From NCBI GenBank assembly GCA_951812925.1, contig OX638370.1, positions 108,514,897 through 108,578,896 of the forward strand: 64,000 bases of DNA, written 5' to 3'. The position numbers were made by a program, and so were the translations under genes. The stretch's first letter is position 1. Each line of letters starts with the position of its first letter. The notes below the pieces were generated by a model. The model worked only from the letters and a program-made list of their open reading frames with translations, ran no database searches and was not told where the DNA came from. The stretch comes from Calliopum simillimum. Its lineage: Eukaryota; Arthropoda; Insecta; Diptera; Lauxaniidae. Below, piece by piece: positions 45,528-59,400 of this stretch.

Positions 45528-47119
45528 ATAGTATTTTTATATATTTAAGTAGCATGTGTCATGACATTAAATAACACATATTTTATATGACTTTAATCGG
45601 TTCATTCAGGAGCGTAAAGGCGACTACTTTATTCTTATTTCAACCATTATTTTTTTACATATTCCTTTATTTAGCATAAATATGCTGTGTATTGTTTATA
45701 ACAATTAAATTGCACATATGTATGTATGTATGTATATTATTTTAAAGACCTTTATTTGTTGCGTATGAAGTTTATGAAAGAATTTGAGATTAAAACTTAC
45801 AAACTATTGAATTCCTTCGTATGCCTATTATATTAAATATTAATTTATATTAAATACATAATTTTAGTAGTAAAATTAATTTTTACTAAAATATTACTTC
45901 AAGTAAGTGTGTATGTTTATTATATCAATTATTTAGTCAAGTTTAAAAAATTGTGCATTTATCGGTATTTAAAGTGTAATTCTTAAATGTATTCGGTGTT
46001 TTAAACGCTAATGCAGGACACGTGTATGTACTTTGGTTTATCAAAGATATTGAATGTTTTTCAATTGTAATAATTTTGATTTAATTTTAAAGGCTTTTGC
46101 AATAGTATATGCTGTATGAAGTAAAAAAAACTCAAGTATGTTTTTTTTAATTCACATACAAAAATCAGCAATGGGCAATATTCTTAATTCTTCAGCCAAA
46201 TCAACTCGCCATTATTTTTCAATATCAATAAATAAGTATCTAAATATTTGCATGCGTGAAGTCGTATTTTAAGTCATAACTACTTATGTTACTTCTTGAA
46301 AAGTAAAAAAAAATCACACGTAGTTTTATTATGAATTTGTCTGGAAATTCCCTCTGAAGAATATATTTCTCTAATTAAGAGGGAGTATTTGCAATCAAAA
46401 ATATTTTGAGAATGGAAATTCCATTTTCAGCAGGCACGCATTTGCCTATCAGCCCTGGTATTTACTAAAAATATTTTGACAGCTAAGGTTAAAAACAGAT
46501 AAACAAAATATAAACGTCTAAATTTCATCAACAATAATCAAAACAAAGTAAAATTACAAAGTCTGTGATGATCTACGAGTTCGGCTAAATAGATCTCCAA
46601 ACATTTACACTTTGTGAGAAGCTCACGGATTAGCGTTTATTAAAAAAAAAGTGTCGAACGTAGTTTATTTTATGAAGCTTTTAGTTCTGAGAAAGAATAT
46701 GTAATCAAAAAGTGTAGCTCGGATCTAGTTTCGAGAATAAAACCATCGGAAGATCCGGATATAGCTTTTAGAAAACCGATACAAGTTGGAATCCCTTTTA
46801 TGGATATCAAAAAGATTCGTGTCATATGAAAGGTATCTTAATAAGCTTTAGAATTATTATACAAAAGTTTTTATTTTGTAAAACATTTTTTTTTTTTGCG
46901 CTTTGAACTTCCTGCTAATAAATTGTAGAAAGAATTCTAATCAATGTCAAAATATTTTCTCTCAAATTATTGCCGATAACCTTATTTTCCAGTGAATTTC
47001 GCCCATACAGAAAAATTATTTTTGCTATTGCATGCTAGAAGAAAGTCTGAGAAAAAATTATCGAGAAAGTTTATTCATGATAAGTTCCATTGAAGTCTTC
47101 AAGGTTTTATTGGGTGCTT
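45528..47119. other. intergenic repeats, no gene seen
   Basis: The first kilobase is AT-rich with a short (ATGT)n run at 45718. About 46460-47100 is a repeat also present at 49643-50225 (TTTTGACAGCTAAGGTTA, TCTACGAGTTCGGC). It includes a segment (46700-46880) like an arm of the foldback at 23975-25526. Confidence 0.5.
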
Positions 47120-48020
47120 TTATAGATTCCGTTCAATAAGGAAATTTTCGCGGCAAGAAATATCGTTTCATATGAAAATTACTATGTTTGATTCCGGCGG
47201 TATGAGAATTTCGCAAAACTATATTGAAAGCCCTGGTAAAAGCACATCCTTACGATTTTGACAGATCACAAAGAATTAAAAAAAAAATAAAGTGACAACA
47301 GTGCAAATTTCTGAAAATTTTATAATTTTGTGCAAACATAAATCAGTATAAATGGATACATTAGCATTTAGTGTAACGACGATTGCGTCGACCTCAGGAT
47401 AGAAAGAAAAATATTGCGGCTTAGTTCCGGAGACATGTCTCAGCTGAGGGACACAAAGTGCGTTGGAACATGTAAATTTGATACATGCGCTTCCTTAATT
47501 GAAAGAATTTTCTTAATTCAACGAAATTTTCACCTAAATAAAATGGCATTTAAATATATTTTAATGGATATGGAGTGAACATCAACATTAACGTTGCCCA
47601 GAATAAAGATGAATTGTTTCCTTTATTGAATTCAATAAAATTAGGTGGTTTGTTCTATGAATTTTGAGTTTTATGTTAAAAGGTAATTTTGTAATTTTTA
47701 CTAAACCGACTATTGAGTAGTCGTTAAAAGTGTTTAAAATTGTTATCAAATATTTCGTTTACTTTCCCTATCAATAGCAACAGCAAAATTCACAAAAAAG
47801 CATACATTTCAACTTTTTATTGTCTTCCCGGCACAAAAATTTTGCGGAAGCAAACTACTGAAAAATATCTATACGGCGGAATCCTGAATCCATAAAAACG
47901 AACGTCACTTCGATGTCAGAGATGTTGAATCTGTCAAATTATACGGGGAAACAATAATAACAAATTTATCTGATTTGCGTAAAAGAGATGACAGATATAT
48001 CGAATTTTCTTAATTGAAAA
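47120..48020 (+). repeat. 0.9-kb dispersed repeat, copy a
   Basis: Matches, in inverse orientation, 55890-57530 (minus the element inserted there). Shared blocks include GATTCCGGCGGTATGAGAAT, GGTAAAAGCACATCC, TCAGCTGAGGGACACA, TTTATTGAATTCAATAAA and AATCTGTCAAATTATACGGG. Short frames are not conserved between copies. Its class is unknown. Confidence 0.7.
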
Positions 48021-50466
48021 AATTGCTTTCGCGAGTAAAATGCTTTCCGACAGCGCGTAATGGAATCAAGAATGGCACCCATTAATTCTAAGCCAAATTG
48101 CTGAAATATTGTGAATTTAACCAGTAAGCAAATTTTTTCGTATGATCCCCTAAGTTTTAAGCAAAACTTGCAAATGATGGAGTAGGGATTTTTCAAAATG
48201 AAACATTGCTTAAGAATCAAACTATATGTGGACAACATGTGAAGGTCTTTATTGCACTTTTTTAACTTTCCTATTGAAGCTAAGAAATTTACTTGTTTTT
48301 TGCGTTTTGTTTAAGCAAATATAATCGGACAATATATGTATATGTAATTTCAATGAGATTGCGTTTCGTTTTGACAAGTACATCTGTGTAATTTTAAAAT
48401 ACTACTACATATTTGAATACATAATTTTTAAAACAGACGCAAATAAGTTAAAGAAGAAAGAACTATTAGGACTTATTTAAACACTTTTATCTTAATTATT
48501 TTAATATGATATATTTTTTTTAAGATAAGCTTATAATTATAATTTAACAACTGCAATTATTTGATACATGCATTACATGCAATTATCAAGTTGTATGTTT
48601 TTTTTGTTTGTTGTTTTTTTAATGGAAACTTGCAGTTGCATCAGTTCAAGTAACATATGAATACTACGTTAGTTTTAAAAATTTAGCTTGAATGAAATAA
48701 AATATTGATATCGGTATATTGGTAATTGGTATATTAACGGTTAGATACGATATTTAAAATATTTACAAAAGCCAATATGGATTAAAGAGACTTCTTAAGC
48801 ACATACATACATGAATGTTGTATTAAGTTTCCTTTCTGTTTAAATTTTGCACAATTTGCAACTTTCTATTGATTTAAATTTTTTTAAATTTAATAAGCTA
48901 TGCATAATGACTAAATTTATAGCTAAAAAGTAACTCTATCTACAAAAAAGTCCGTTAAATTTCGATTGTTAAAATGTTTTTTTTTTTGTTTCTTGTTTTT
49001 GTTTCTCTACTTACATATTATATCTAATACTTATTGCTACTACACACTACTATTTTGGGTTCGTATTATGTGTTTATTTTAAGAATAAATTTATTTATGT
49101 CATTAACAATAATAATGCGAATTTGGAGTTATCGTTTGATTTTTTTAGGTTTAAAATTAGAGTAAATTAACTTTTAATTTCCTTATCTATAAGTATTTGT
49201 TCATTACAAATCATGTCTTTTATATTTATGTATATTTTGTGTACAGCTTGATGTTCATTTTATAAAAAAAAGTGTTTCTCTACACAAAAAATAAAAGAAA
49301 TGATTTTTTTTTTTCATCTAAGATTTTAATGCCGAAAAAATATACCACAAGAAATACATTTGATAGAGCTTTAAATATGCGAGCGATGAACCATAAGCCA
49401 TTATATGAATAACATTCAATTTAGGAGTCTGCACAAGACGTCTTTTTGGTGTTTTGAGACATTTCACTTCAAGGTACGTTATGTCTTGTACCCGTTTTTT
49501 ATTAATAAAATACTTCGGTTCAGTGTCGCGTGCAAACGTCTTAACAGTAATTGGATACGAAAGAAGAAAAAATAAATACCGCACATACCGATATCTTGGA
49601 AATTAAAATTATCTTCCAATTTTCGCCAAAAAACTACTATGTAGCCCTGATATTTTCCATTTGATTTTGACAGCTAAGGTTACAAAAAAGAAAAAGGAAG
49701 TACAAACATCTAAATTTGATTAGTAACAATCAAAATTTCAAAATTGGTTATGGTCTACGAGTTCGGCCTTTCCGCATTATGAGAAGCTGACGGAGAAACG
49801 TTCTTGTTTCTTTTAAAGTGCTAATGCTTCTTTTTGAGATTGCTATCTTCAACATATGTAAATCTTGGATGAGTCCTCTTCTACAAATGCATCGACCTCT
49901 ACTCTACATCTAGGGTTTGAGCAACCGTAACACAATGCTATTCTCACCCATAAATTTGAGTCAGATGCACCTTAGATAAACCGGCATAAGTTAGAAACCC
50001 TTGGATGGATTTTAAAAAATATTGGTGCCATATGAAAGGTATATTAATTAGATTTATAACCGTTGTACAAATGTTTTCATTCTGTCAACAAATGTCAAAA
50101 TATTCTCTTCCAAATTATAGCCAATAATCTTATTTTCCCTTCACGGGAATTTTTTTTGCGATTAAATAGCAAGTTGTCTGAGGAAAAATTCTCGAGAACA
50201 TTTATTCATGATAAGGCCCATTTAGTATATGTGGCATATTCTTTGTTCCATTACACTTTTATGTACATATAAGACTTATAAGTAAGCAACCGAGATTTTG
50301 TCTTTTAGACACTTCAAAGATCATGTATTTATGCATATTTTCTTGTGGCAATTTAATTTATATTTAGGTTTATGAATACTGTACTAAAACATACCAATTT
50401 TAATTTGACCATCCCAAAACATATCGCTATTACTCTCGACCATCAACAGCTGCTACTTTGACCCAT
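48021..50466. other. probable Sik3 3' UTR and flank, no gene seen
   Basis: No coding exon is recognisable. The region directly below 50467 would be the Sik3 3' UTR on the minus strand; its end cannot be placed because AATAAA-like hexamers are frequent. 49643-50225 is a copy of the repeat at 46460-47100. Confidence 0.4.
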
Positions 50467-53400
50467 CTAGCCAGCAACTTGCTGCATTGTCAATGTACTT
50501 ATCAGTTGTTGGCATAGCTTACCATATTCAAACTGATCACCTGATATACGACGCAATTTGATACCTTTGCCCGCACCATTATCTCGACTACGTCCTTCAC
50601 AAACTTGCAGTTCAATTTGCAAGCCACCTGAATACTCAAGACTTAGATTTGTTGCCACTGTGCCTGTTGTATGATAAGCGCTATCCATTAGCATTGATGA
50701 AGATGAAGTAGAGTATACGGAATCACTTGTAGTCGTAGATGAATTACTCCAACGTCCAGCTGTTGCCGAATCTGCACTTCTGGAATTTCCGCTATAGCCA
50801 CCACTTTCATCCGATGATGATGATATACTGCCTTTGTGCAGCACAAATCCTTTTGGTGGCATTGTGGAATCAATCGTTTGTTTCACTATTTCGAGTATGC
50901 GTGTTGAATCTAAATTTGAGCACTCATGCGGTAGCAGCACCTCATAGCACATTTCATCAGACATGCGTCTGGAGTCACACAATGAATCTGGTGTTAGATG
51001 TCCACCTTCAGTGTGATCGCCAATTTCGGAATGTGAATCGGATTTAAAACCTGAGCTAGCAGATGGTTCTTGACAGGGCGATAGATTGTTGGAATCATTG
51101 CTGAGTGAGTCATCTGAGAAGCCAAGCGATTTGTCGCTGCCACGACGATTGGAATCAGAATTCGCTGCGGCGACAACGTTTGCGTTGACAATGGAAATGC
51201 CACTGTTGCCGCCGCCAATTGTTGTTGTAGCGGAAGTACCATGTTCTGTTGTATCGTGACGTGAACCGTTTTCACTCTCAAGGCTTGTTTTGCGTCCAAT
51301 GCCTAGTGTTATAGAGGGCATATCGCTTGAGGGTTCAGTAATGATGAGACCCTGTGTAGAGTAATTTTAAAAAGGAAACTTTTTCATAAAAAAATAAGCA
51401 TAGTTTTTGATTTTAGTGGTTGGAAAATAAAATTGACTCTCATACAGGTTCTTCTCTCCAAATTAAACCTTTTCCACATCATTCAGATCCTTTATCAAAT
51501 CAAATAAAATTTTGCAAGAACATACACTAAAAAAAGTTTAATTGGAAAAAGTTTAGTTGGATTTGGAAAAAGGTTTTACTTTGATTTGGATAAAAGTTTA
51601 ATTTGATTTCGAAAAAGTTTTAGTTGATTTGGAAAAGGTTTAGTTTGATTCGGAAAAAGTTTAATTTGATTTAGAAAAGGTTTATTTTGATTTCGAAAAA
51701 GTTTAATTTGATTCGGATAGTTTAATTTAATTTGGAAAACGCTTAATTTGATTTCGGAAAAGTTTTATTTGATTTGGAAAAGGTTTAATTTGATTTCGAA
51801 AAAGTTTGATTTGATCTGGAAAAGTTTAATTTGATTTAAAAGAGGTTTGAATTGGAACAAATTTTATTTGATTTGGGAACAGTTAAATTTTATTTGGAAA
51901 AAGTTTGATTTGAAAAAAGGTTTATTTTGATATGGAAAAAGTTTAATTCGGTTTGGAAAAAGTTTAATTTTACTTGGAAAAAATTTAATTTGATTTGGTA
52001 AAAGTTTATTTTGATTTAGACAAAGTTTAATTTGTTTTGGAAAAGGTTAATTTGATTTGAAAAACGTTAAAAACGTAATTCAAAATTAAACGATTTCACT
52101 TTTGAATGAAAAACCGTTGAGGCTCCTGAATAAATGAACTTCTAATTACCTGCAATGACATTATCGGCGTATGTGGTTCCAGTGAATCACAATCACTGTC
52201 CCGACTGTTATCTGACGACAGTGCTACTAGCGTAATTTCACTACCCTGCACATCTGTCAGACAAATTTGTGGATGCGAAGGCTGACACGGAGAAGGCAAT
52301 TCATCACCGACACCCGAGTTAACACCGCCAGTACAGCCTGCATAGGGTGTACCGGTGGTGATTGTATGATACATTTGTCCATTTGCATTCTCTTCCTGTA
52401 TGATACATAAATTTGGCGAAGCAGGTGGTGTTGGTACAATGCGAACAGGTTGCGCTGGCGATAAATTTAATGGTTTTAAATCATAATATGAAGCGGATGG
52501 CATAAACCAATTTGCGGCACCTCCAACACCATAGCAAGATGCTGCTACTGAATCTGAATCGTTAGCGCAAACATCCATAGAAAGGTCTAAAGGTTGAACA
52601 GCTGATGTAGAAGCAATTTCACAGGCTGCTGAAGTTCCTCTGGTTATTGAACCACCGCCGCCAGTCGTAAGAACTGAAATACCTTTGGTAATTTGATGTA
52701 AAGGTGAGGAGCAACCACCTGCAGCAACAGCAGAGCTGCCAACACCGCCGGCACTAGCACATGGATTAAAAGCACCAATGCCAGGCATATATGGATTGGG
52801 CGATGATGAGCCACTAAAACTGCTACTATAAACAGGTGACTGACATCCACTGCTGTTATTTGAACCGCCAGTACTGAAAATACCACTACCACCAACACCA
52901 GCACTGCTGCCATTACCGCCAGCGGTCAAGTTGATGTTGCTGAACGGTCCAACAAGTATTCCTGCCGCCGGTTGATGCAGTTGCAGCAATTGTTGCGCTG
53001 CTGCTGGTGTTACAAAATTGACGCCTCCTAGCATATGTTTAGAATGTAGACCCATTCCAATGGCAGTTTGCTGCTGCTGCTGTGCATTTATTAGTGGGCC
53101 ACTAGTGGCACCAATAACAGAACTTCCAGCGCCACTGCTTCCTCCGCTATGTGGTAGTGATAGTGGTGAAACACTGTGACTATATATTTGTTGTTGCTGC
53201 ATTTGACCTGTATAGTCTAAATGTCCACCACTAACAGAGCCACCACCACCTGCGCCGCCGCCACCACCAGAATGTGCAGCTAAACCGAGATGTGGCGCTA
53301 AATCTAATGGTACCAATCCAGTTGAGATAATTTTATTGGCAACATCAACACCCAAAAGCTGATCTTTACAAAGACGATCTAATGCGGGCATTAAATGTCG

Positions 53401-56400
53401 AATGGCCTCATGTGGTATCTCAATATCTTGGCCACGACGGAATAAATGATGAGGTGCAACCTTGCCGTGAATAGGTGAGCCTATTTGTGTAGGAGGAGAG
53501 AAATAAAATCACTCAGTATTTAGTAAGTAAAACAAAGATATTGGAAAATAAAAGAGAAAAATAAAAAGAGTTTTGTGAATATTGATCTTTGGTGTTTGGA
53601 GGTGCATTTGCGCTGCATTTTTTGAACCAACAGTGCAATCAAACACAAACAAGGTGAGGTTGGACATGTACATTTTAGTATAAGCTGCTCAGCAACATTA
53701 AATTAATTTTTGAAGTGAAACTTTTTGGCGGCGCTGTAAAATTTCAAGGTTTCGGCACATTTCGTTACATATAGGTTTGTATGCGAGAGAGAGAGAGAGA
53801 GATATAGAAATGCAACGATAAGCGAACCATTAACGCTAATTTTTTTGATATTGCTGCACTGTATCTATGTATACTATTTATATATGTATTTAAAATGTAA
53901 CGCTTTCGCGCAAAATATACCAAACCGATTTTAATAATTTTTTTTTTAAACCGTTCTATTTGTGCTAAGGAACAAACAAGCATACTTATTGCTTTTAATT
54001 ATAAAAATCTTAACATTTTTTTTTTAATTTTAAATTATTGCAAAAAAAATTCAATGCTAGCATAAAAATTTTCGTTTGCATTTGAGTCGCTAATGATATG
54101 TTGCTTCTTGAATTAGCATTTATTGTTTTTTTTTTTATTCTTGCGGAGAGAATATAGCATTTGATTCTATTACCCTTTTCACACTGGCATCGAAAACGGC
54201 TTGTTTTTCATATCAATCGTTTTTGAGGCAAAAACCAGTCAAAAACGGCTAGTTTTCCATACAAATTAAATGTCAAACGAAAACATCTCAGAAGCTGTTT
54301 TCTACAAAAACGAGCCAAACTGTCATTGAAAACAGCTGCAATTGTGAATAAATGTAGTAAATTGTGAATAAATGTAGTAAACTGTGAATTTTCACATGTC
54401 ACATTTGACATTATTTATTTCAATTTAAAAAAAAAATCAAAGCGAAATTGAAATAAATAAATAATAATATAATAAATAAAGCAACTAAAACTTTAGCTAA
54501 AATATCCATTTTTTGTGATTTTTTTACTAGCTGTTTTCGCAATTTTCAGATTGTTTTTGTAATGTAAAGCCGACATCAGCTTTTCAGCTGTCATCAAAAA
54601 CGAGAAGTACAAGTGTGAATGTAATTTTTAAGTATCTCGTTTTCAAAACCAATGACGCGAAAACGAGCCGTTTTCGATGCCAGTGTGAAAAGGGTATATG
54701 AGAGTGATTTTATCAGTGATGCCAAATTAGTGCTTTTCACACAAGTTTGCTTTTGTACGTTTACCGATTTCTTCGATGTGTTTCAATTTTGTTTGATACT
54801 TTTGGAATTTTACCGACATTTTGAACGTTTTTCGATACTTTTGAACTCTTGTTTTAGATGTTTCTCGATATTTTTGGACTTTTACCGATTTCTTCAGTGT
54901 ATTTCAATATTATTCGATACTTTCAGAGTTTTTCGAAACTTTTGGACTTTTTTTTGTTAGCTTTTTTAGTGCATTCTTGCCTAAAAACTAAATTTTTTTT
55001 ATTCATTTTAGTGTAATAAGTGAAATAAAGCTCTTGCATAGGGGAAGAAATACATTTGAGTGTTTTTTATTGCCAAAAAAGTTTCACTTCTTTTAAATTT
55101 TATAAAATAGGCGAAATCAAACCCATAATTTTCCTAAAAAATTTGCAATTTTGGACAAAACAATTATCTTACCAGGTAAACTGATTGAATTTTCTAAAAG
55201 CGGTGGACTTGGTGCAACCAAAAAATTACGTTGAGCAATACCTTTTTGTAAATATTGACATTCCTGTAAAGGACCTTGAAATTGGGCTTTAGAACCTTCT
55301 GATGCGCGTCGCACTGGACTATAGCGACCTGTTTTTTTTTTATTTTTTTAAAGACAGAAAAGACAAAAGAAAAGAACGATAAATTATTAGATTTTGGGCA
55401 AAGTTTAAATGAAATAAAAAATTTTATACATTGGGGGTTATCGTGAATAAATATTCTTGGGGAATTTTCTCAGACTGCCGTGCATTCTCTATTGCAGCTT
55501 TAGAAAATTCCCCGGGAATCTTGATTCACGATAACGCCCATTATATTTCACAGAACTTTTAAGGTGCAGCTTAGTGACACATAAATATACAAACAAGAAA
55601 GACAAGAAAGCTATAGAGAAACGATATTTTTATGACAATTCCAGCCACAGATTTAGTATTACAACTACCTACTTATACTCTAAATAAAACTGTATGAAAA
55701 TTAACACAAGCTGTGTGAACATTTCAATCAGAGTCTGAGTAAAATTAACCTGCACTGAATAGAGTCATCGATATGTAAGAGTAAAATTTCATACATTCTG
55801 AGAGAATTTTACCTGCTGAGTGACATTTTTTTTGTGGCACAGTTTTATTTAGAGTAAGTAACATTGTAATTAATGACACGAAAAAAATACAAATTTTTCT
55901 ATAACTGATTCAGAGAAACCGATATATCTGTCATCTCTTTTACGCAAAACAGATAAATTTGTTATTATTGTTTCCCCGTATAATTTGACAGATTCAACAT
56001 CCCTGACATCGAAATGACGTTCTTTGTTATGGATTCTGGATTCCGCCGTATAGATATTTTTCAGTAGTTTGCTTGCGCGGGAAGACAATAAAAAGTTGAA
56101 AACGTATGCTTTTTTGTGAATTTTGCTATTGTTATTGTTCGAGAAAGTAAGCTAACAATTCAATAACAATTTTAAACACTTTTTACGTCTGCACAATAGT
56201 CGATTTTGTTAAAAATTACAAAATTTCTTTTTAAAATAAAACTCAAAATTCATAGAACAAACCACTTAATTTTATTGAATTCAATAAAGGAAACAATTCA
56301 TCTTTATTCTGGGCAACGTTAACAAGCATAGGACTCCATTTCCATTAAAATATATTTAAACGCCATTTTATTTAGGCGAAAATTTTGTTGAAAGCTGTAA

Positions 56401-59400
56401 ATTAAGAAAATTCTTTCCATTAAGGAAGCACATGCATTAAATTTACATGTTCCAACGCACTCTGTGTCCCTCAGCTGAGATATGTCCCCGAAACTAAGCC
56501 GTAATATTTTTCTTTCTATCCTGAGGTCCACGCAATCGTCGTTATCAAAAATGCTTATGTATCCTTTTATACTGATTTATGTTTGCACAAAATTATAAAA
56601 ATTTTTACAATCTTGCACTGTTGTCACTTTATTTTTATACCCTACACCCAGGGTATATTCACTTTGTCCTTCCGTTTGTAACGCAGAGAAGGAGGCGTGG
56701 CAGATATGGAAAAGTATATATATTCTTGATCAGCGTCACCTCCTGAGTCGATATAGCCATATCCGTCTGTCTGGCTGGCTGGCTGGGTGGCTGGCTGTGT
56801 GTGGAAATACATTTTTTGGGAAAACTAAGCAAGATAATTCAATGAAATTTGGTACACAGCCTCCGTCGTCAAAGTTAGCTCGGGGGGTTGAAAATGAGTG
56901 AAATAGGTCAACGGACACACCTACCATCCATACAAAAAATATCTTCAAAATGCAAATTTTGGAGTATTTTTCACAACAATGCAACCAAAATACACATAAA
57001 TACTACGAATTATCAGCCTAAGCTCTGAGCAAAAACTGGTCGAATTCGGACAAGAGGGCGTGGCACCTCTCATATAAGCAAAAGGTTCAAAACGCTGTAC
57101 TGAAAGCGTTTTTTGAGATAATCAAACTAGTTTTGACTCAGACACTAAAAACTATAAATGTAAGCTTTAAACAAAAACTGGATAAAAGACAAGAGGGCGT
57201 GGCTCCTCCCATATAAGCAAAACCTTCAAAACGCTATTCTGAAAACATTGAATTCGGAGGGCGTGGCACCTCCCATATTAGCAAAATTTTCAAAATACTG
57301 CTGTGTAGGGTATTTAATGTTTGGCCAGGCCAAAGGTAACACTCTTACTAGTTTTTTTTTATTCTTTTTCATCTGTCAAAATCGTAGGGATGTGCTTTTA
57401 CCAAGGCTTTCAATATTGTTTCGCCATATTCTCATACCGCCGGAATCAAGAATAGTAATTTTCATATCGAACGACATTTTTTTTCGCGAAACTTTCCTTA
57501 TCGAACGGAATCAATAATAGCACCCAATATTCCCAATTTCCCCCATGTTTTTTCTCATAAATTTTGTTTCCTCAAAAATTTTTTTTTCTCCAATAATGCG
57601 AAAGAAACCCCCAATCTGAGAAAACTGTCTCAAAAATCTACAGAAATTTAAACAGTTAAAAGGGATCCACAAGTTAAGGGTACAAAATTACATACAGAAT
57701 GAAATGAATCCAATAAGAAACTATTTCAGTATTTAAAAATATGTCAGTACATTTTTTACACAGTACTGTGTGAAATTTCACACAGTTTTACTTAGAGTAT
57801 GAGTTTGTAAGACATAAATAGATGAAATTATTCTAAAGGCACTTAAAAAAGCAACAAAGTAGCTACAAAATAAATTATAACACAGAACAAAAAAAAAAAT
57901 AATCTTCACAAATACGTAATAAAAATGTTAAAACCAAAAATTACAATAAATCAAGCTCAAAAAACGATGAAAGAATACATACTGTAAAAAATAAAACAAA
58001 AAAATCATTTAACTAAAAAAGAAAAAAAATAACTTACCAACTTCCTGCACAGTGGGCAATTTACATGCTCTGCCATAGACACGACGGCTATTAGCAGCAG
58101 CATTTTGATTAATTAATGGGACTGATGATGTTCCCAGCGGCTGTTGTGTTGCCAATATATTTGCACAATTGGGATTTGAGAGATGCGCTGCAAATGTAGA
58201 AGTAGGCGGACTTTGGCTTAAGCCACTGGCGCCGCCACTGCAGCCAACAGAATTTTGTTGCATTTTTAATGCAGGTGGCAGATAATTGCGATTCATACGT
58301 GATTCAACTTCACGTATTAATTCAGGACTAATAACTGCGATTTGTTAGAGAGTGGATAAACACAAACATACAAAGTAGGGGCAGGCGGGCGGGCGTAGGC
58401 GTGGTCATCGTTTTTATATTTGCAGAATTAGCAGTTATTAGACAATTGGCGCATTATTACATCCAAGCAAAATCATAACAAAGTTATATATAAAACGAAA
58501 AACGAAAAAAGTAAAATGAAAACAAAAATCAAAAAATAAGAAAACGAGGTGTAAAATTATGTAGAATATGTAATCTAAAACAAATTAAAGCAAATTATAA
58601 AGAAATATATTTATACGTAATATATATCTTTAAATACACACTATAGAGCTCTATAAAAGTTATGTTGTACTATAAATGTATGTAAACGTACGTGCGGCTT
58701 ATCGTGCAGGCATTTAATTTTTTTTTTTAAATTTAAAAGCTTAAAAATTATTTTCTATTACCTGGTGGTCTTTCGGTCACAGTTAAAAGACCAGTGCGTC
58801 TAGTGCGCATACCACCAACAGCACCAGGGCCGACACTCGGTTGTTGTCCGTGTCCACTTGTCACTGGGGAATGTGCTAATTGTTGTTGTTGCTGTTGATC
58901 GACTGTATGATGTGTTACAGAGAGATCATCAGTACAGCCTACAGTGTGACGTTTGACACAGCCACGCATTTGCATGTACCTGTATGGGAAAAATAGAGTA
59001 TTATATTTTTTGAAAAAAAAAAAATCAAAAAATCAAAAAAAAAAAAAAGAAACAAAAAAAGCGTATTAAGTTGTACTAAATTCAGTAAACTAAGTAGAAT
59101 TAACATCAAGCGCTTCTTACACCATCTTCTATAAGCAGTAACCTACCATAGCAGAACATCATATTTCACCACAGTAATACTACGTTCCCACCGGAGATTT
59201 ATGAGGTGATTTAAGGCTGTATCGAGATTTACCACTAAATATATACGTAAATCAAATGATATACCACACGAAAATAATAGCCTGTGTCCACCGGAGATTT
59301 GTCTTCCATTTGCTTTGTGTTTAATGACATTTGATGTCAATTGTCTAAGTAAAGTGGTGCTAAAATCGGTAGCCCTGTTATGCTATTTGGCATTTAATAC

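Noticed and set aside
51480..52085. Possible CRISPR-like array
   Set aside because: Units are contiguous and drifting in sequence with no fixed unique spacers; it is a eukaryotic minisatellite in an intron.
50739..52913. Alternative frames opposite and within Sik3 last exons
   Set aside because: The spliced Sik3 frame explains the sequence; the others are leucine- or histidine-rich by-products of low-complexity codons.
54652..54960. 102-codon frame rich in Phe and Leu
   Set aside because: It starts in the TIR of an element and continues through degenerate TTTTCGATACTTTT-type repeats; not a gene.
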